A DNA stretch of 64,000 nucleotides, from assembly GCF_014154935.1 (NCBI RefSeq), contig NZ_JACEHH010000006.1, forward strand, positions 172,420-236,419. The letters run 5' to 3'. This DNA comes from Stieleria mannarensis. GTDB taxonomy: Bacteria; Planctomycetota; Planctomycetia; Pirellulales; Pirellulaceae. Made by a program: the position numbers and the translations under genes. Under the pieces are notes generated by a model. That model saw only the letters and a list, made by a program, of their open reading frames with translations, was not told where the DNA came from and searched no databases. Each line of letters opens with the position of its first letter. The first letter of the stretch is position 1. Positions 27,103 through 37,578 of this stretch are shown one piece after another.

Positions 27103-27897
27103 TCAAACTGCACCAGGGCCGTTGGCCTCCGGGACCGTCTGCCAAACGCCGTCCAAAAGTCGTTGCTGGGGCCGGAACCGTTCTTTGTAGTTCAGGTGAC
27201 GGTTTTCGGCGACAAACAGCCCCAAATACACGTACCTTCGATCGGTTTCCAAGGCCCACTGGATCTGCTTGAGCACCGCCAGCGTGCCGATGCAATAGCG
27301 TCCAAAGGCGGGGTCAAAGTGGGTGTAGACGGCGTTGAGCGAGTGGCGTCCCAGATCGACGATCGAGATTCCGACCAGTTTCCCATCGATTCGAAACGTC
27401 AATTCCGCAGTCTCGACACAGGTCGCGACCAGAAACTCGTGGTAATCGGCCAAATCCGCCGGTCCCCGTCGTGAAAGCTGTCGCGCCGCACGGTGATCAT
27501 TGAACAGCCGTAACCGCTCCGGATCGATCTGCACCCTGCCCCAGCCGACCTCCAATTCCCGATCGGACCGATTGAGGATCCGTTTCATCGAACGGGTCCA
27601 CCGAAATTGTCGCACGTCCACGCGGGTCGCAATGCACTCGTCGCAATCCGGGCACTGGGTCCGGTACAGCATCGTTCCGGCGCGACGGTAACCGAGTCGC
27701 AACAGCCGATCCAGGTCGTCCGGCGAAACCCGGCGTTTGGGATACTCCAGCGGCATCCGCGCCACTTTTCCGTCCAGATACGGGCACTCCTGCAGCGAGT
27801 CGTAGACGACGACCAAGCCCTTCTTGGCGAGGTCCTGTTCGCTGGCGTCGAGCCGATTGATCGACTCGGACGATTTCGAGGGTGACTCGTATTTCAT
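27103..27897 (-). CDS. bpt: Arginyl/leucyl-tRNA-protein transferase (ATE/Bpt family)
   Basis: The ATG at 27897 (MKYESPSKSS) gives 264 residues. Family features are the N-terminal ECPYLDGKVARMP, LLRLGYRRAGTMLYRTQCPDCDECIATRVDV, NAVYTHFDPAFGRYCIGTLAVLKQI and YVYLGLFVAENRHLNYKERFRP. The enzymes transfer Leu or Arg from aminoacyl-tRNA to N-terminal acidic or oxidised residues, marking proteins for Clp proteolysis (N-degron pathway). The ATG follows a terminator-like hairpin and seven T residues with no Shine-Dalgarno; a TTG at LVVVYDSLQECPYL would also keep the Cys motif. Confidence 0.92.
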   Translation of the reverse strand: MKYESPSKSSESINRLDASEQDLAKKGLVVVYDSLQECPYLDGKVARMPLEYPKRRVSPDDLDRLLRLGYRRAGTMLYRTQCPDCDECIATRVDVRQFRWTRSMKRILNRSDRELEVGWGRVQIDPERLRLFNDHRAARQLSRRGPADLADYHEFLVATCVETAELTFRIDGKLVGISIVDLGRHSLNAVYTHFDPAFGRYCIGTLAVLKQIQWALETDRRYVYLGLFVAENRHLNYKERFRPQQRLLDGVWQTVPEANGPGAV

Positions 27898-27941
27898 AAA
27901 AAAACACTGGCCGCGAGAAGCTGTTTCCCGACGGCCAGTGT
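27897..27941 (-). terminator. Intrinsic terminator of the DUF1598 gene, abutting the bpt start
   Basis: On the minus strand the perfect 10-base arms acactggccg and cggccagtgt (27932-27941 and 27904-27913 on the plus strand) enclose an 18-base loop and are followed at once by seven T residues (27904-27898) and then the ATG of bpt. It lies 64 bases after the stop of the DUF1598 gene at 28005. Confidence 0.8.
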
Positions 27942-28004
27942 AGCGTGATTTCGTGGTGGCGACACAAATTTGCTGCGTCGCGGCCGATGAGTTGTGCGAA
28001 TGGA

Positions 28005-29402
28005 TCAGTCCCACCACCATTGGCCGTCCTTCAAATCGGACGGGCCGGCGGACTGTTTGATTTCGTTGTTTCGGCCTTCACGATCCACCACCAACGTCTC
28101 TTTGGCGAGTGCTTTGCGGGGCATCATTTGCACGCCGCCGCCCAGGGGCGTCATCAACGTGTTGCCTCGCCAAACCGCATTGACGGCCGTCTCGACCTGT
28201 TCCGGTGCGGTGTAGGTTTGGACGGCCAGAGCCGATTCGTTACCCAGAACCGGCATCGCCCATTCCGCTTGGCCGTAGAAATCTTGTTGCTGGATGTAGG
28301 CCGCCGCGATCGAAATGTCCATCAGCTGACGCAATTCGGCATAGACTCGCACCTGATCGGCGATCGCCGGGAACTTGTTGGTGAACTCTTGGCAGAACGC
28401 TTGGCTGGCTTTGTTGACGCGACGGGTGATCGTGCGTTTTCCGCCTGCGACCCGTTCGTTTTCACCCACCAGTTCGACGCCACGCTCGTTGATCTTCATC
28501 GCCAAACCGTCTTCGCTGACCGCGATGCCGTCGTATCGGGGTTGGAAATACCAGCGTTCCATGGCGTTGGCCGCGACCGCCGACGGGTTTGCCCGATCGA
28601 CATAGCTTTGGAATCGCATCGGCAACCGCTCTAGCCCGATCCCGATCAGTTTCATGCGATAGTCCGCTTCGACCAGCACGCGGGCGAAGTGTGTGTCGGT
28701 GGGGATCCCGCGAATCGTGACGTCTTGCAGCCCCAGGTTGTTTTTCAATCCGGCCGCCAAACGCGCCGCATCACTCGGTTGAACACGGCCGCGGACCGAA
28801 GCGAGGAATTGCTGCATCCGCTGCAGGCCTTCCTGGGTCGGATCGATCGAAACGCTGATCACGCCGGTCGCAGGTTGACCGGGGGCATAGGCACGCAGGG
28901 CGGTCGCGAGGTCTTCCAGCAACACGGTGGGCTTGCCCGATTGGATGCCGACGTAGCGTTCGGTGGGGTCGGCGACAAAACCTTCGGCCGGCCCGGCAAC
29001 CACGATGTCGCGGGTTTCGGGGTAATAGAACACGTACTGAATCGAGGTCAGGCCTGCGAGGGCTTTCAAATCATCGCCGATCGCGCCGCCGGCGGCCAGT
29101 TGCTCTTGGAGTGCGGCTTCCAAGCGTTGCAGCGAGACCTTTCGCAGTTTGCTGCCCCGCATCAGGTCGTTATCACGCATCTGGCGAGCGGCCATCAGAC
29201 GCTCTCGGGCGACACGCGGATCGAATTGGCGGACCTTCAAAACGCCTTGGGCGTCGATGTCCACGCCGGCGATCGGCTGGGCGAAGTTAATGTTCGTGTC
29301 GCCGCCACCGCCGCCGTTATTCTGGCCGTAGACGCCGGATCCAGACGTGACGAAGGCTGCGGCGAGCGCGGCAAGCAAAAAGGAGCGGAAAAGACGTGTC
29401 AT
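28005..29402 (-). CDS. DUF1598 family secreted protein, paralogue 2
   Basis: The ATG at 29402 (MTRLFRSFLLAAL) is preferred over a TTG at 29420. The 465 residues begin with a signal peptide ending near GVYGQ, then a Gly/Asn stretch and the DUF1598 region shared with 25107-26864. The C-terminus is GQWWWD, closely resembling the other paralogue's HWWWDGR. The last 200 residues carry ETNIDEx-free helical sequence with MKINERGVELVGENERV, also matched in the paralogue (GNAVRLSGENQRAL). It is expected outside the cytoplasm. Function unknown. Confidence 0.85.
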   Translation of the reverse strand: MTRLFRSFLLAALAAAFVTSGSGVYGQNNGGGGGDTNINFAQPIAGVDIDAQGVLKVRQFDPRVARERLMAARQMRDNDLMRGSKLRKVSLQRLEAALQEQLAAGGAIGDDLKALAGLTSIQYVFYYPETRDIVVAGPAEGFVADPTERYVGIQSGKPTVLLEDLATALRAYAPGQPATGVISVSIDPTQEGLQRMQQFLASVRGRVQPSDAARLAAGLKNNLGLQDVTIRGIPTDTHFARVLVEADYRMKLIGIGLERLPMRFQSYVDRANPSAVAANAMERWYFQPRYDGIAVSEDGLAMKINERGVELVGENERVAGGKRTITRRVNKASQAFCQEFTNKFPAIADQVRVYAELRQLMDISIAAAYIQQQDFYGQAEWAMPVLGNESALAVQTYTAPEQVETAVNAVWRGNTLMTPLGGGVQMMPRKALAKETLVVDREGRNNEIKQSAGPSDLKDGQWWWD

Positions 29403-29807
29403 CGGTGAAACCAATTTCAAAACGCGGCCGGGGTGTGGGGGCGCTGGTTGTGAAGGCGCGGGGGAAAAGTCACTTGCTGTTGACAGTAATCAGTCGCGGC
29501 CGAATCGGCAAGAAACTACCGCGAGGGAATAGGAATTGATGCAAATCTGCCGTCCCAACCGGCCCCTGAGGGGGCATCGGTGTCTCCATTGGTCACGAAC
29601 CCCTCCCTGGCGGGAAGATTCGATGGTCGGTCGGGACCGATTCGATTTCGCACCCAAGGGCGGTGCAAACGCCATACCGAATCGATTTTATCTTAGCTCT
29701 CCAAGCCTTCCGCCGCGCCGGTTTTTCCCCGCCCTTCCGGTTTTTTGGGTCTGCCGTAGAATCTGGCCTGACGGTCTGGAAACCACCTTCCCTATGAGTT
29801 TGTAAAC
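29403..29807. other. Divergent promoter region between DUF1598 gene and gnd
   Basis: 405 bases without a gene. It contains short dispersed-repeat fragments (ccggcccctgagggggcatc at about 29560, cctccctggcgggaagattc at about 29612) and a small inverted repeat attcgatggtcggtcgggac followed by cgattcgat. It should contain promoters for both flanking genes. No clear boxes can be assigned. Confidence 0.5.
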
Positions 29808-31286
<1,479 letters not shown>

Positions 31287-31326
31287 CCGGGGAATCCTCC
31301 CACAGCCCTTCCCCCCGGGGAGCATC

Positions 31327-32421
31327 ATGCCCAACGATCCGATCGTCTGTCCGTTTTGTCCGCTGTGTTGCGATGACTTGCGTGTCGATCCCGTCAGCGG
31401 AGAAACCGAGGTGCCGTGCCATTTGGCACAAGTCGCCTTGACCTCCGCCGTCCGGCCACCCGCGGCCAGACTGGGAACCCAGACGATCGAGACGGTCGAT
31501 TGGAACCAGTTGCGGCAAACGCTTTCGCTACCGACCGAACCGGTCGTCGACTTCAACGGGGCGACGATCGCCGAAGCGAAAACGCTCGAAACGTTGGTCA
31601 ACCAGGGACAGATCCAATTGCGGATCGATCGCTCCCCATCCGCTCGGGCACTCGACCAGACGATCGCCCGCGACGGATGGCTCGGCACCACGCTGGGCGA
31701 CGCGGTCCGCCGCGCCGAATATGCCTGGGTGATCGGCAATCTGGACCATTCAACGCCGCGATTGAAAGAGCGTTTGAACCAGTCGGGGCTGGCGATCGAG
31801 TACACGCCCGCGCCCGGCATCGCGCTGCTCTCGCGGTTGCACGAATTGCTGAGCACGGAAACTTCCGGCAGCGAGGACGAGCTGTGCGCGTCTGCATCGG
31901 AGGCCGACCGGCTGCACGAGCATTTTCGGCACAGCCGATCCACCGTGGTTGTGGTCGGCGATCAGCCGTTTCAAACGGGCGAAGAAACGATCGCCAGCGA
32001 GTTGCTGTTGCGGTGGATCGCACTCTGGAACGAGTCGGCCTTGCCGATGGATGACGGTGACGTTCCGATCGTCTCACGTGTCACGCTGCTGCGGCTGACC
32101 GCGGACCAGAACCTGTACACCGTGATGCGATGGCGCAACAATCACGTCGCCCCGTCAGATTTGTCCCAGTCGCCGATGCCCGACATTCGCGTCGGCCTGC
32201 CGACGGCCGAAAACGTCACGCCGGTGCGGCTGCAAATCGGCGGGACCGATCCCGGCGAATCGATCGCCCAGGCCTATTTGCCCGCCGCCGTCCCCGGCGT
32301 GCATCACGCCGACACCACGATTCGCGGCGACGGTTCGGTCACGTTGCCGCTGGCCGGCTGGACGACGTCATCGCACCCCGGCCGCATCGAAGTGCTCCAG
32401 CGAGTGCTGGCCGCGGTGTAG
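31327..32421 (+). CDS. Formylmethanofuran dehydrogenase subunit B-like protein (FhcB type)
   Basis: The ATG at 31327, 40 bases after gnd, gives 364 residues. The N-terminus CPFCPLCCDDLRVD matches the Cys-rich start of FwdB/FhcB proteins. The C-terminal LPAAVPGVHHADTTIRGDGSV resembles the end of the bacterial FhcB, which lacks active molybdopterin residues. Planctomycetes carry tetrahydromethanopterin-linked C1 genes, where the Fhc complex handles the formyl group. The other fhc subunits (A, C, D) are not adjacent. Identification rests on these two segments and the length, so it is moderate. Confidence 0.6.
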   Translation: MPNDPIVCPFCPLCCDDLRVDPVSGETEVPCHLAQVALTSAVRPPAARLGTQTIETVDWNQLRQTLSLPTEPVVDFNGATIAEAKTLETLVNQGQIQLRIDRSPSARALDQTIARDGWLGTTLGDAVRRAEYAWVIGNLDHSTPRLKERLNQSGLAIEYTPAPGIALLSRLHELLSTETSGSEDELCASASEADRLHEHFRHSRSTVVVVGDQPFQTGEETIASELLLRWIALWNESALPMDDGDVPIVSRVTLLRLTADQNLYTVMRWRNNHVAPSDLSQSPMPDIRVGLPTAENVTPVRLQIGGTDPGESIAQAYLPAAVPGVHHADTTIRGDGSVTLPLAGWTTSSHPGRIEVLQRVLAAV

Positions 32422-32759
32422 GGAATTCTTTGTGAAGAAGACCAAACGCTCCTCCGAAGAGGTCGCGCGGTTTTTCAGATTAACCCTGCTGGCAGGAGGG
32501 TCGAGCGCAGCGAGGGGCATACGCATCAATTTATGAATTCACCCTCCCTGACAGGGAGGGTCGAGCGTAGCGAGGGGAGGGTCGAATCGTGGTGCTTGAG
32601 TACACTCGAGCCACAGTGAATCCTCCCCGCTCCGAGCGCTCACTCCTCCGCGACCCTCCCAGGGGAAGGGTGGAGTCGTAATCGCCAGTTAATTCAGTGG
32701 TTTAAAACCGCACGACCTCTGGCAGGCTGGGTCGACGGACCGACTCGCACTCGAAGCGT
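32422..32759. other. Intergenic region with purine-rich repeats
   Basis: No gene is seen. Two copies of gagggtcgagcg(c/t)agcgagggg occur at about 32497-32518 and 32548-32578 near ccctgacagggaggg. Related fragments (ctccccgctccgagcgc) occur at 32625 and 7387. Confidence 0.55.
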
Positions 32760-33107
32760 CTACGACGACGCCATTTGCGATTCCAGCTCCAACGCCAGCG
32801 CGGCTTCTTCGGCGATTTGCGCGGCGGTGCGGCGCCGTCGCTTACGAGGTTTGGCATTCATCCATTCTTTCGTCAGGACTTCAAACACTTCGGGCGTTTC
32901 ATAACGCACGATGTTCTTGCCTTCGGGCATCGGGCCGATCAGGCCGCGAAACACGGGCATCCCGCGGAGCGCCAGGTCGGTGCTGCAATCATCGATGCCG
33001 ATCTGTTGATGCGACTGCATCAGCGGGTCGATGGAGGGATAATCGGAAATCATCAACGAACCATCATGACCGCGCGTGACCACGCGGTAGGTGTCTTTTT
33101 TGGCCAT
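32760..33107 (-). CDS. Small basic hypothetical protein (115 aa)
   Basis: An ATG start (MAKKDTYRVVTRGHDG) with ttaaggaggcacc just upstream on the minus strand (33106-33120), one of the few clear Shine-Dalgarno sequences in the window, supports translation. The first 80 residues look mixed alpha/beta. The C-terminal KPRKRRRRTAAQIAEEAALALELE is basic and then helical, so nucleic-acid binding is conceivable. No family is recognised. Confidence 0.7.
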   Translation of the reverse strand: MAKKDTYRVVTRGHDGSLMISDYPSIDPLMQSHQQIGIDDCSTDLALRGMPVFRGLIGPMPEGKNIVRYETPEVFEVLTKEWMNAKPRKRRRRTAAQIAEEAALALELESQMASS

Positions 33108-33919
33108 GGTGCCTCCTTAAAAGGGAGTGGCGCTTGGATCGGACTGGGAAGTCATCGATCGACCCGAAAATCGCGCGGCGCAGGGGAGAGGTTGCGCATT
33201 CACCATCAGAGCCCTCGGGGAAGGATCAGCGAGCGGTGACCTGTGGGGAGGTGGTCAGCACGGCAAGTTGATTCGTTGGATGGGATCGCGGGCGAGCAGC
33301 GACGTCTGCCCAACTCTCTCCGTTCCAATCCTAGCGACTGGGCCTGATGAGACAGTTTTGGGGTCAGGACGGCAGACGTCGATGCTCCGATGCGCCGCGA
33401 TCTCAACCGACTTAGGGAGGGAGGGTCGTCAGTTGAAAATCGATTCGAGGGTTAATCGAACAACTGTCATATCGACGCCCCCGCGGGCCCCGTGCAAGAA
33501 ACTGGTGTGAATGTGTGGTCAGCCCCAAACAGCCGCCCGCGCATCCGCGACGGACACGCTCAACATGAACCACGCTCGCAACGTGAAGGACTCTCGCAAC
33601 AGGCATGTTGAAGTCGACCGTTGCGTCCGCTCGCGCCGTTAAAGGCGGCAGATGCAGAACGCCGCCCTACCGGTTCGATGGCCTTTCCGGGCCGTCGTTG
33701 CTCAGTTTTCCCGTAGTGGACGACTTCCCTGTAGAGGACGAAGCGACGAGTCCATTCGTCTTGCCAACAACAAGGACTCCCAACATCCGAATGATCATGC
33801 CGATCAGGTGGCGGAGCCTGTACGACGTCCTTTCTGGGTCGTCGCGTCGAGCCCCACAGGCGACGGCCCGGACGGGCCATCGTCCCCCAGAAAAGTGATC
33901 GCCCTAAGCCGGACGGTCT
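33108..33919. other. Long spacer without recognisable gene (812 bp)
   Basis: Frames of 60-130 codons exist on both strands, but none has a credible domain or start signal, and several overlap. The one clear element is the reverse copy of the ggactcgtcgc repeat at 33706-33780. The region probably contains repeat remnants; an unrecognised small RNA cannot be excluded. Confidence 0.5.
33706..33780. repeat. Dispersed repeat copy B (reverse orientation)
   Basis: The reverse complement reads ggagtcc, ggcaa, cgaatggactcgtcgc, cgtcc and gtccactacgggaaaa, matching in order the block at 6486-6540. It carries about 16 extra bases compared with that copy. Confidence 0.55.
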
Positions 33920-36079
33920 CTAGATGTTGATCAAATCATTGAAGAACACGAACACCATCAGCGCCAACAGCATGATCCCGCCGACGAGCGTCAACCGCAT
34001 CTCCAGCTCTTCGTTCACACGCCGTCCCATGATCGCTTCGCAGATCAAAAAAACCATGTGACCACCGTCCAACACCGGAATCGGCAAGAAATTCAGCACC
34101 GCCAAGTTCATGCTCAACATCGTCAAGAACAACAGTTGCGCCGAAACTCCCCGCTCGGCTTCGCTGCCGGCGACTTGGAAAATTCGGATCGGACCGCCGA
34201 CTTGGTCTTTGCTGACGCTGCCGTGGACCAACATGTTCAGGAATCGGAAAACTTCACCCAGTCGACGCCGGCACTCGCGAATCCCCAGCACCGACGCTTC
34301 TTTGATCGATCCGGCGGTTTGAATCTGCTCGGACGCGACCAGCCCCAATCCACGTTCGAACCGGACACGTTGATCGGCGGCCAGTTTGACGACCGATTCG
34401 ACGATCACACCGGTTTCGGCCCGTTCGGCCAGGACTTTGAATTCCGTCCCCTCGGGCAGCGACTGGATCGATTCGAAGAACCCGGTCGCCGTTTGGACCT
34501 CGTCAAATTTCCATCCCTTGGACAGTTCGGTGACCAAGTCAGCCAAGGGGCCCGATTTAAATTCGTCCGGGTACTCGTTGGTTTGTAACAGCGTGATGCT
34601 TTTCAGTTCGTCGGTCGGCTCGAGCGGGTCGCCTTTGACCAGCTGGTCTTTGCTGAACGCGTCCACCACGGCCGGCATGTCGAACGCGAAACCGTAGGCA
34701 TTGACCGACGCCTTGTCGCCGGTGCCGTAGGTCGGCGAGAGGGTTTGTGGGGAGTCATCGGGGGTGATTTCGATGTCCAGCGTTTCATCGCCGCGACGCA
34801 CCGAGAACACGACCGGCTGGCGAGGTGCCAGCGCCAACACGAGTTCCTCGGCGTCGGGTGATTTCAGATCCCCGACCGCCTCGATCACGTCCCCGACTTG
34901 CATGCCGGCTTGTTCGGCCGGACCGTTGGTCACCAAGGCGGACACCGGACCGACGGCCGTTCGAATTCCGACCCACTTGGAGGGTTGCGGCGGCAGTTCG
35001 ATCTGGTGAGTGCTGCCGTCGGTGCGGCGCAGCCCGATGCTGATGGTCTTGTCGGGATGAGTGTTCAAGTAATCAAAAAACGGCGTCCCGGGCACCATCG
35101 CCGTTTCGTCGATTTCCGTCCCGTCAAACGAGACGATCGTGGCGCCAAGGTCGGCTTCGGTCAGCACCGACGCGGCGACACTTCGCGGTGCCGCATTTTC
35201 CGATTCGCTCAATGTCGTCGAGGTCGGGCTGGTGATCCCGATCATCCGGAATCGCTTTTGCAACGGATGCGGTTGCGTAACCAGTTCGTATTGGACGTTG
35301 CGGTCGCCAAACGAGACGGTCAATGGAATGGGGCGATCCGGCGTTTCCAAACCCGCATGCAGAATCGCCGAACGCATCTCGCGAAAGTGCATTTGAGCGT
35401 CGTCCATGCCATCGACACTGACGACTTGTCCGCCGGGATCAATGCCGGCTTGCCACGCGGGCCCGCCGGGGGTGACGCCACCGATCACAGCCGGGGTGTA
35501 CGGAACGCCATAGAAGAACGCGGCGGCGGCGAACATCGCGCCGGTCACGACGTTCATGAACACGCCTGCGCTCATGATGATCATGCGCTGCCAGACCGGT
35601 TTGGCGGGCAAACTGCGGGGATCCAATTCCGCCAACTCGTCTGCCGAAGCCTTGGCGGTCTGGCCGTCGATCTCGTCTTCCTCCTCGTCGGATTCGGCAT
35701 CACCGGACAGTTGTCGCGCCCGGGCCGCTTCGTCTTTCATCTTTCGCGGGTCGTCATCCTGACCCAGCATTTTGACGTAGCCGCCCAGCGGAATGATCCC
35801 GATTCCGTATTCGGTCTCTCCGTAAGTGAACTTGCCCAGCGTCGAAGGCAGCTTGATCGGACCGATCTTCAACGGCGGGTCAAATCCGACGTAAAACTTT
35901 TCGCATTTCACGCCGAAGGTCTTGGCAGCGACAAAGTGACCGAGTTCGTGGACAAAGATGACCAGGCCGATGCCCAGCGCCACCCGCGTCCAGAGCAGGA
36001 TACTACCTCCCAGCGCCATCAGACCATCCGGCTCGGATTGGGCAATGAGGAGGAACAGGTCGCTGATCATATCGTTCAT
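33920..36079 (-). CDS. rseP: RIP-type site-2 metalloprotease (RseP family)
   Basis: 719 residues, longer than E. coli RseP (450). The first core helix carries VHELGHFVAAK with the zinc ligands HELGH at residues 44-48. The GGYVKMLGQDDDP loop follows, then an acidic insertion (DAESDEEEDEIDG), a second membrane helix at MIIMSAGVFMNVVTGAM, two or more PDZ domains (GGVTPGGPAWQAGIDPGG; LVTNGPAEQAGMQVGDVIEAV), and the C-terminal core with PIPVLDGGHMVF. It cleaves membrane-anchored anti-sigma factors and remnant signal peptides. Adjacent and codirectional with dxr, a conserved bacterial pairing. Confidence 0.95.
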   Translation of the reverse strand: MNDMISDLFLLIAQSEPDGLMALGGSILLWTRVALGIGLVIFVHELGHFVAAKTFGVKCEKFYVGFDPPLKIGPIKLPSTLGKFTYGETEYGIGIIPLGGYVKMLGQDDDPRKMKDEAARARQLSGDAESDEEEDEIDGQTAKASADELAELDPRSLPAKPVWQRMIIMSAGVFMNVVTGAMFAAAAFFYGVPYTPAVIGGVTPGGPAWQAGIDPGGQVVSVDGMDDAQMHFREMRSAILHAGLETPDRPIPLTVSFGDRNVQYELVTQPHPLQKRFRMIGITSPTSTTLSESENAAPRSVAASVLTEADLGATIVSFDGTEIDETAMVPGTPFFDYLNTHPDKTISIGLRRTDGSTHQIELPPQPSKWVGIRTAVGPVSALVTNGPAEQAGMQVGDVIEAVGDLKSPDAEELVLALAPRQPVVFSVRRGDETLDIEITPDDSPQTLSPTYGTGDKASVNAYGFAFDMPAVVDAFSKDQLVKGDPLEPTDELKSITLLQTNEYPDEFKSGPLADLVTELSKGWKFDEVQTATGFFESIQSLPEGTEFKVLAERAETGVIVESVVKLAADQRVRFERGLGLVASEQIQTAGSIKEASVLGIRECRRRLGEVFRFLNMLVHGSVSKDQVGGPIRIFQVAGSEAERGVSAQLLFLTMLSMNLAVLNFLPIPVLDGGHMVFLICEAIMGRRVNEELEMRLTLVGGIMLLALMVFVFFNDLINI

Positions 36080-36097
36080 GTATTCAAAGGGAGGGGA

Positions 36098-37408
36098 CTA
36101 AAGGCGTTCGGCACAGCGCCGCGCTTCTTGGCGAGCCCAGTGGTCGAGTTCCAATAAACGGGCCAAGCAGGGCCGTTGCTCGAAGGTGTGATTTTCGAGG
36201 GTTTTTTGGCACAGGGGAACTATGTCAGTAAACCGAATTTCGCCGCTCAAGAACAGACCGACCGCCACTTCATTGGCGGCGTTGACCACCGCACCGGCAG
36301 TTCCACCGACTCGGGCGACCTCAAAACCGAGTGTCAAGGCGGGAAATCGCTCCAAATCCGCCGGCTGGAGACTCAAATCCCAGCTCTGGCGGCGATCCAG
36401 CGACGGGGCCGGACAGGCCAGACGTCGGGGGTGCGTCAAAGCATACTGGATCGGCAATCGCATGTCTGGCGGGCTCAGCTGGGCCAACACCGACCCGTCC
36501 TGAAACTCCACCATCGAGTGGATGACCGATTGGGGATGGATCATCACCTCGATCTGATCGGCTGAAACGTCAAACAGCCACCGCGCCTCGATGATCTCCA
36601 GCGCTTTGTTCATCATCGTCGCCGAATCGATCGAGATTTTCCGCCCCATCTGCCAAGTGGGGTGCGCGAGCGCGTCCTCCGGAGTGGCATCCCGCATCTC
36701 CGCGGCACTGGCCGATCGAAACGGTCCCCCGCTGGCGGTCAGAATCAATCGCTTGGAGGGACTCGGCGAATCCGCGATGCACTGCCAGATCGCCGAATGT
36801 TCGCTATCGACCGGCAACAACTGCCCGCCCGAATCGGCGGCCTGTTCGCTGACCAGGCCCCCGGCGACGACCAGGGTTTCTTTGTTGGCCAGCGCCACCC
36901 GCTTTCCCGCCTGGACCGCCGCGACCGTGCTTTCCAACCCGGCGCGGCCGACGATCGCCGCAACCACGACGTCGACCTGCGGATCCCGCGCCACGTCGAC
37001 CAATTGTTCCGCCCCGAAGCGAAGGGCGTCCCGATCGATCCCCAACGGTCCGAATCGCTCGGCAGCCGCCTGGGGTGAAATCACCGACGGATCGGAAAAA
37101 ATCAATCGCTGTGGAGCTGCCCCGTCGCGTGCCGCCTGGCCGACCAGATCCTCCAGCACCTTCAGATTGCTGTGCCCCGAGGCCGCCCACAGCCGCCAGC
37201 CGTTTTTCGGGTCGATTTGATTCAAATGGGCGATCACCTCGGCGGTCGACGTGCCGATGCTGCCGGTCGCCCCCAGGACCGCAACATTCACCGTCGATCG
37301 TTCGGATCGATCGCCGGACCATTCGGACTGGCTGGGGGGGGCGGTAGAGAATTTTGTCACGGCAACGGTTCCATCAGCTCCGGTAGAATCCTTTGAAACC
37401 CCTATCAT
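36098..37408 (-). CDS. dxr: 1-deoxy-D-xylulose 5-phosphate reductoisomerase
   Basis: The ATG at 37408 gives 436 residues; the conserved part starts about 40 residues in with VAVLGATGSIGTSTAEVI (NADPH binding), so a later start is possible. Other signatures are LANKETLVVAGG, LPVDSEHSAIWQC, LTASGGPF, HPTWQMGRKISIDSATMMNKALE and MVEFQDGSVLAQLSPPDM. It is the committed step of the MEP isoprenoid pathway, forming 2-C-methyl-D-erythritol 4-phosphate. The stop is 18 bases before the rseP start, so the two are one transcript. Confidence 0.97.
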   Translation of the reverse strand: MIGVSKDSTGADGTVAVTKFSTAPPSQSEWSGDRSERSTVNVAVLGATGSIGTSTAEVIAHLNQIDPKNGWRLWAASGHSNLKVLEDLVGQAARDGAAPQRLIFSDPSVISPQAAAERFGPLGIDRDALRFGAEQLVDVARDPQVDVVVAAIVGRAGLESTVAAVQAGKRVALANKETLVVAGGLVSEQAADSGGQLLPVDSEHSAIWQCIADSPSPSKRLILTASGGPFRSASAAEMRDATPEDALAHPTWQMGRKISIDSATMMNKALEIIEARWLFDVSADQIEVMIHPQSVIHSMVEFQDGSVLAQLSPPDMRLPIQYALTHPRRLACPAPSLDRRQSWDLSLQPADLERFPALTLGFEVARVGGTAGAVVNAANEVAVGLFLSGEIRFTDIVPLCQKTLENHTFEQRPCLARLLELDHWARQEARRCAERL

Positions 37409-37578
37409 GGACGATCCGCCGGATTGTTACGACCCGACCTTGCCGCACGCCCGGACCGCAATGGGTTGTCCCATCGGCGATTGGACCGAACAATGGCGTG
37501 TGATCTGGACGGATTCGATTAATTTCTGGGAGCCCCGATCACGTCTTTCCCACTTTTCGACGCTGATATCAATTTCTG

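Noticed and set aside
33127..33510. 127-codon frame in the long spacer
   Set aside because: No domain, no plausible ribosome-binding site, biased composition; it overlaps other equally weak frames.
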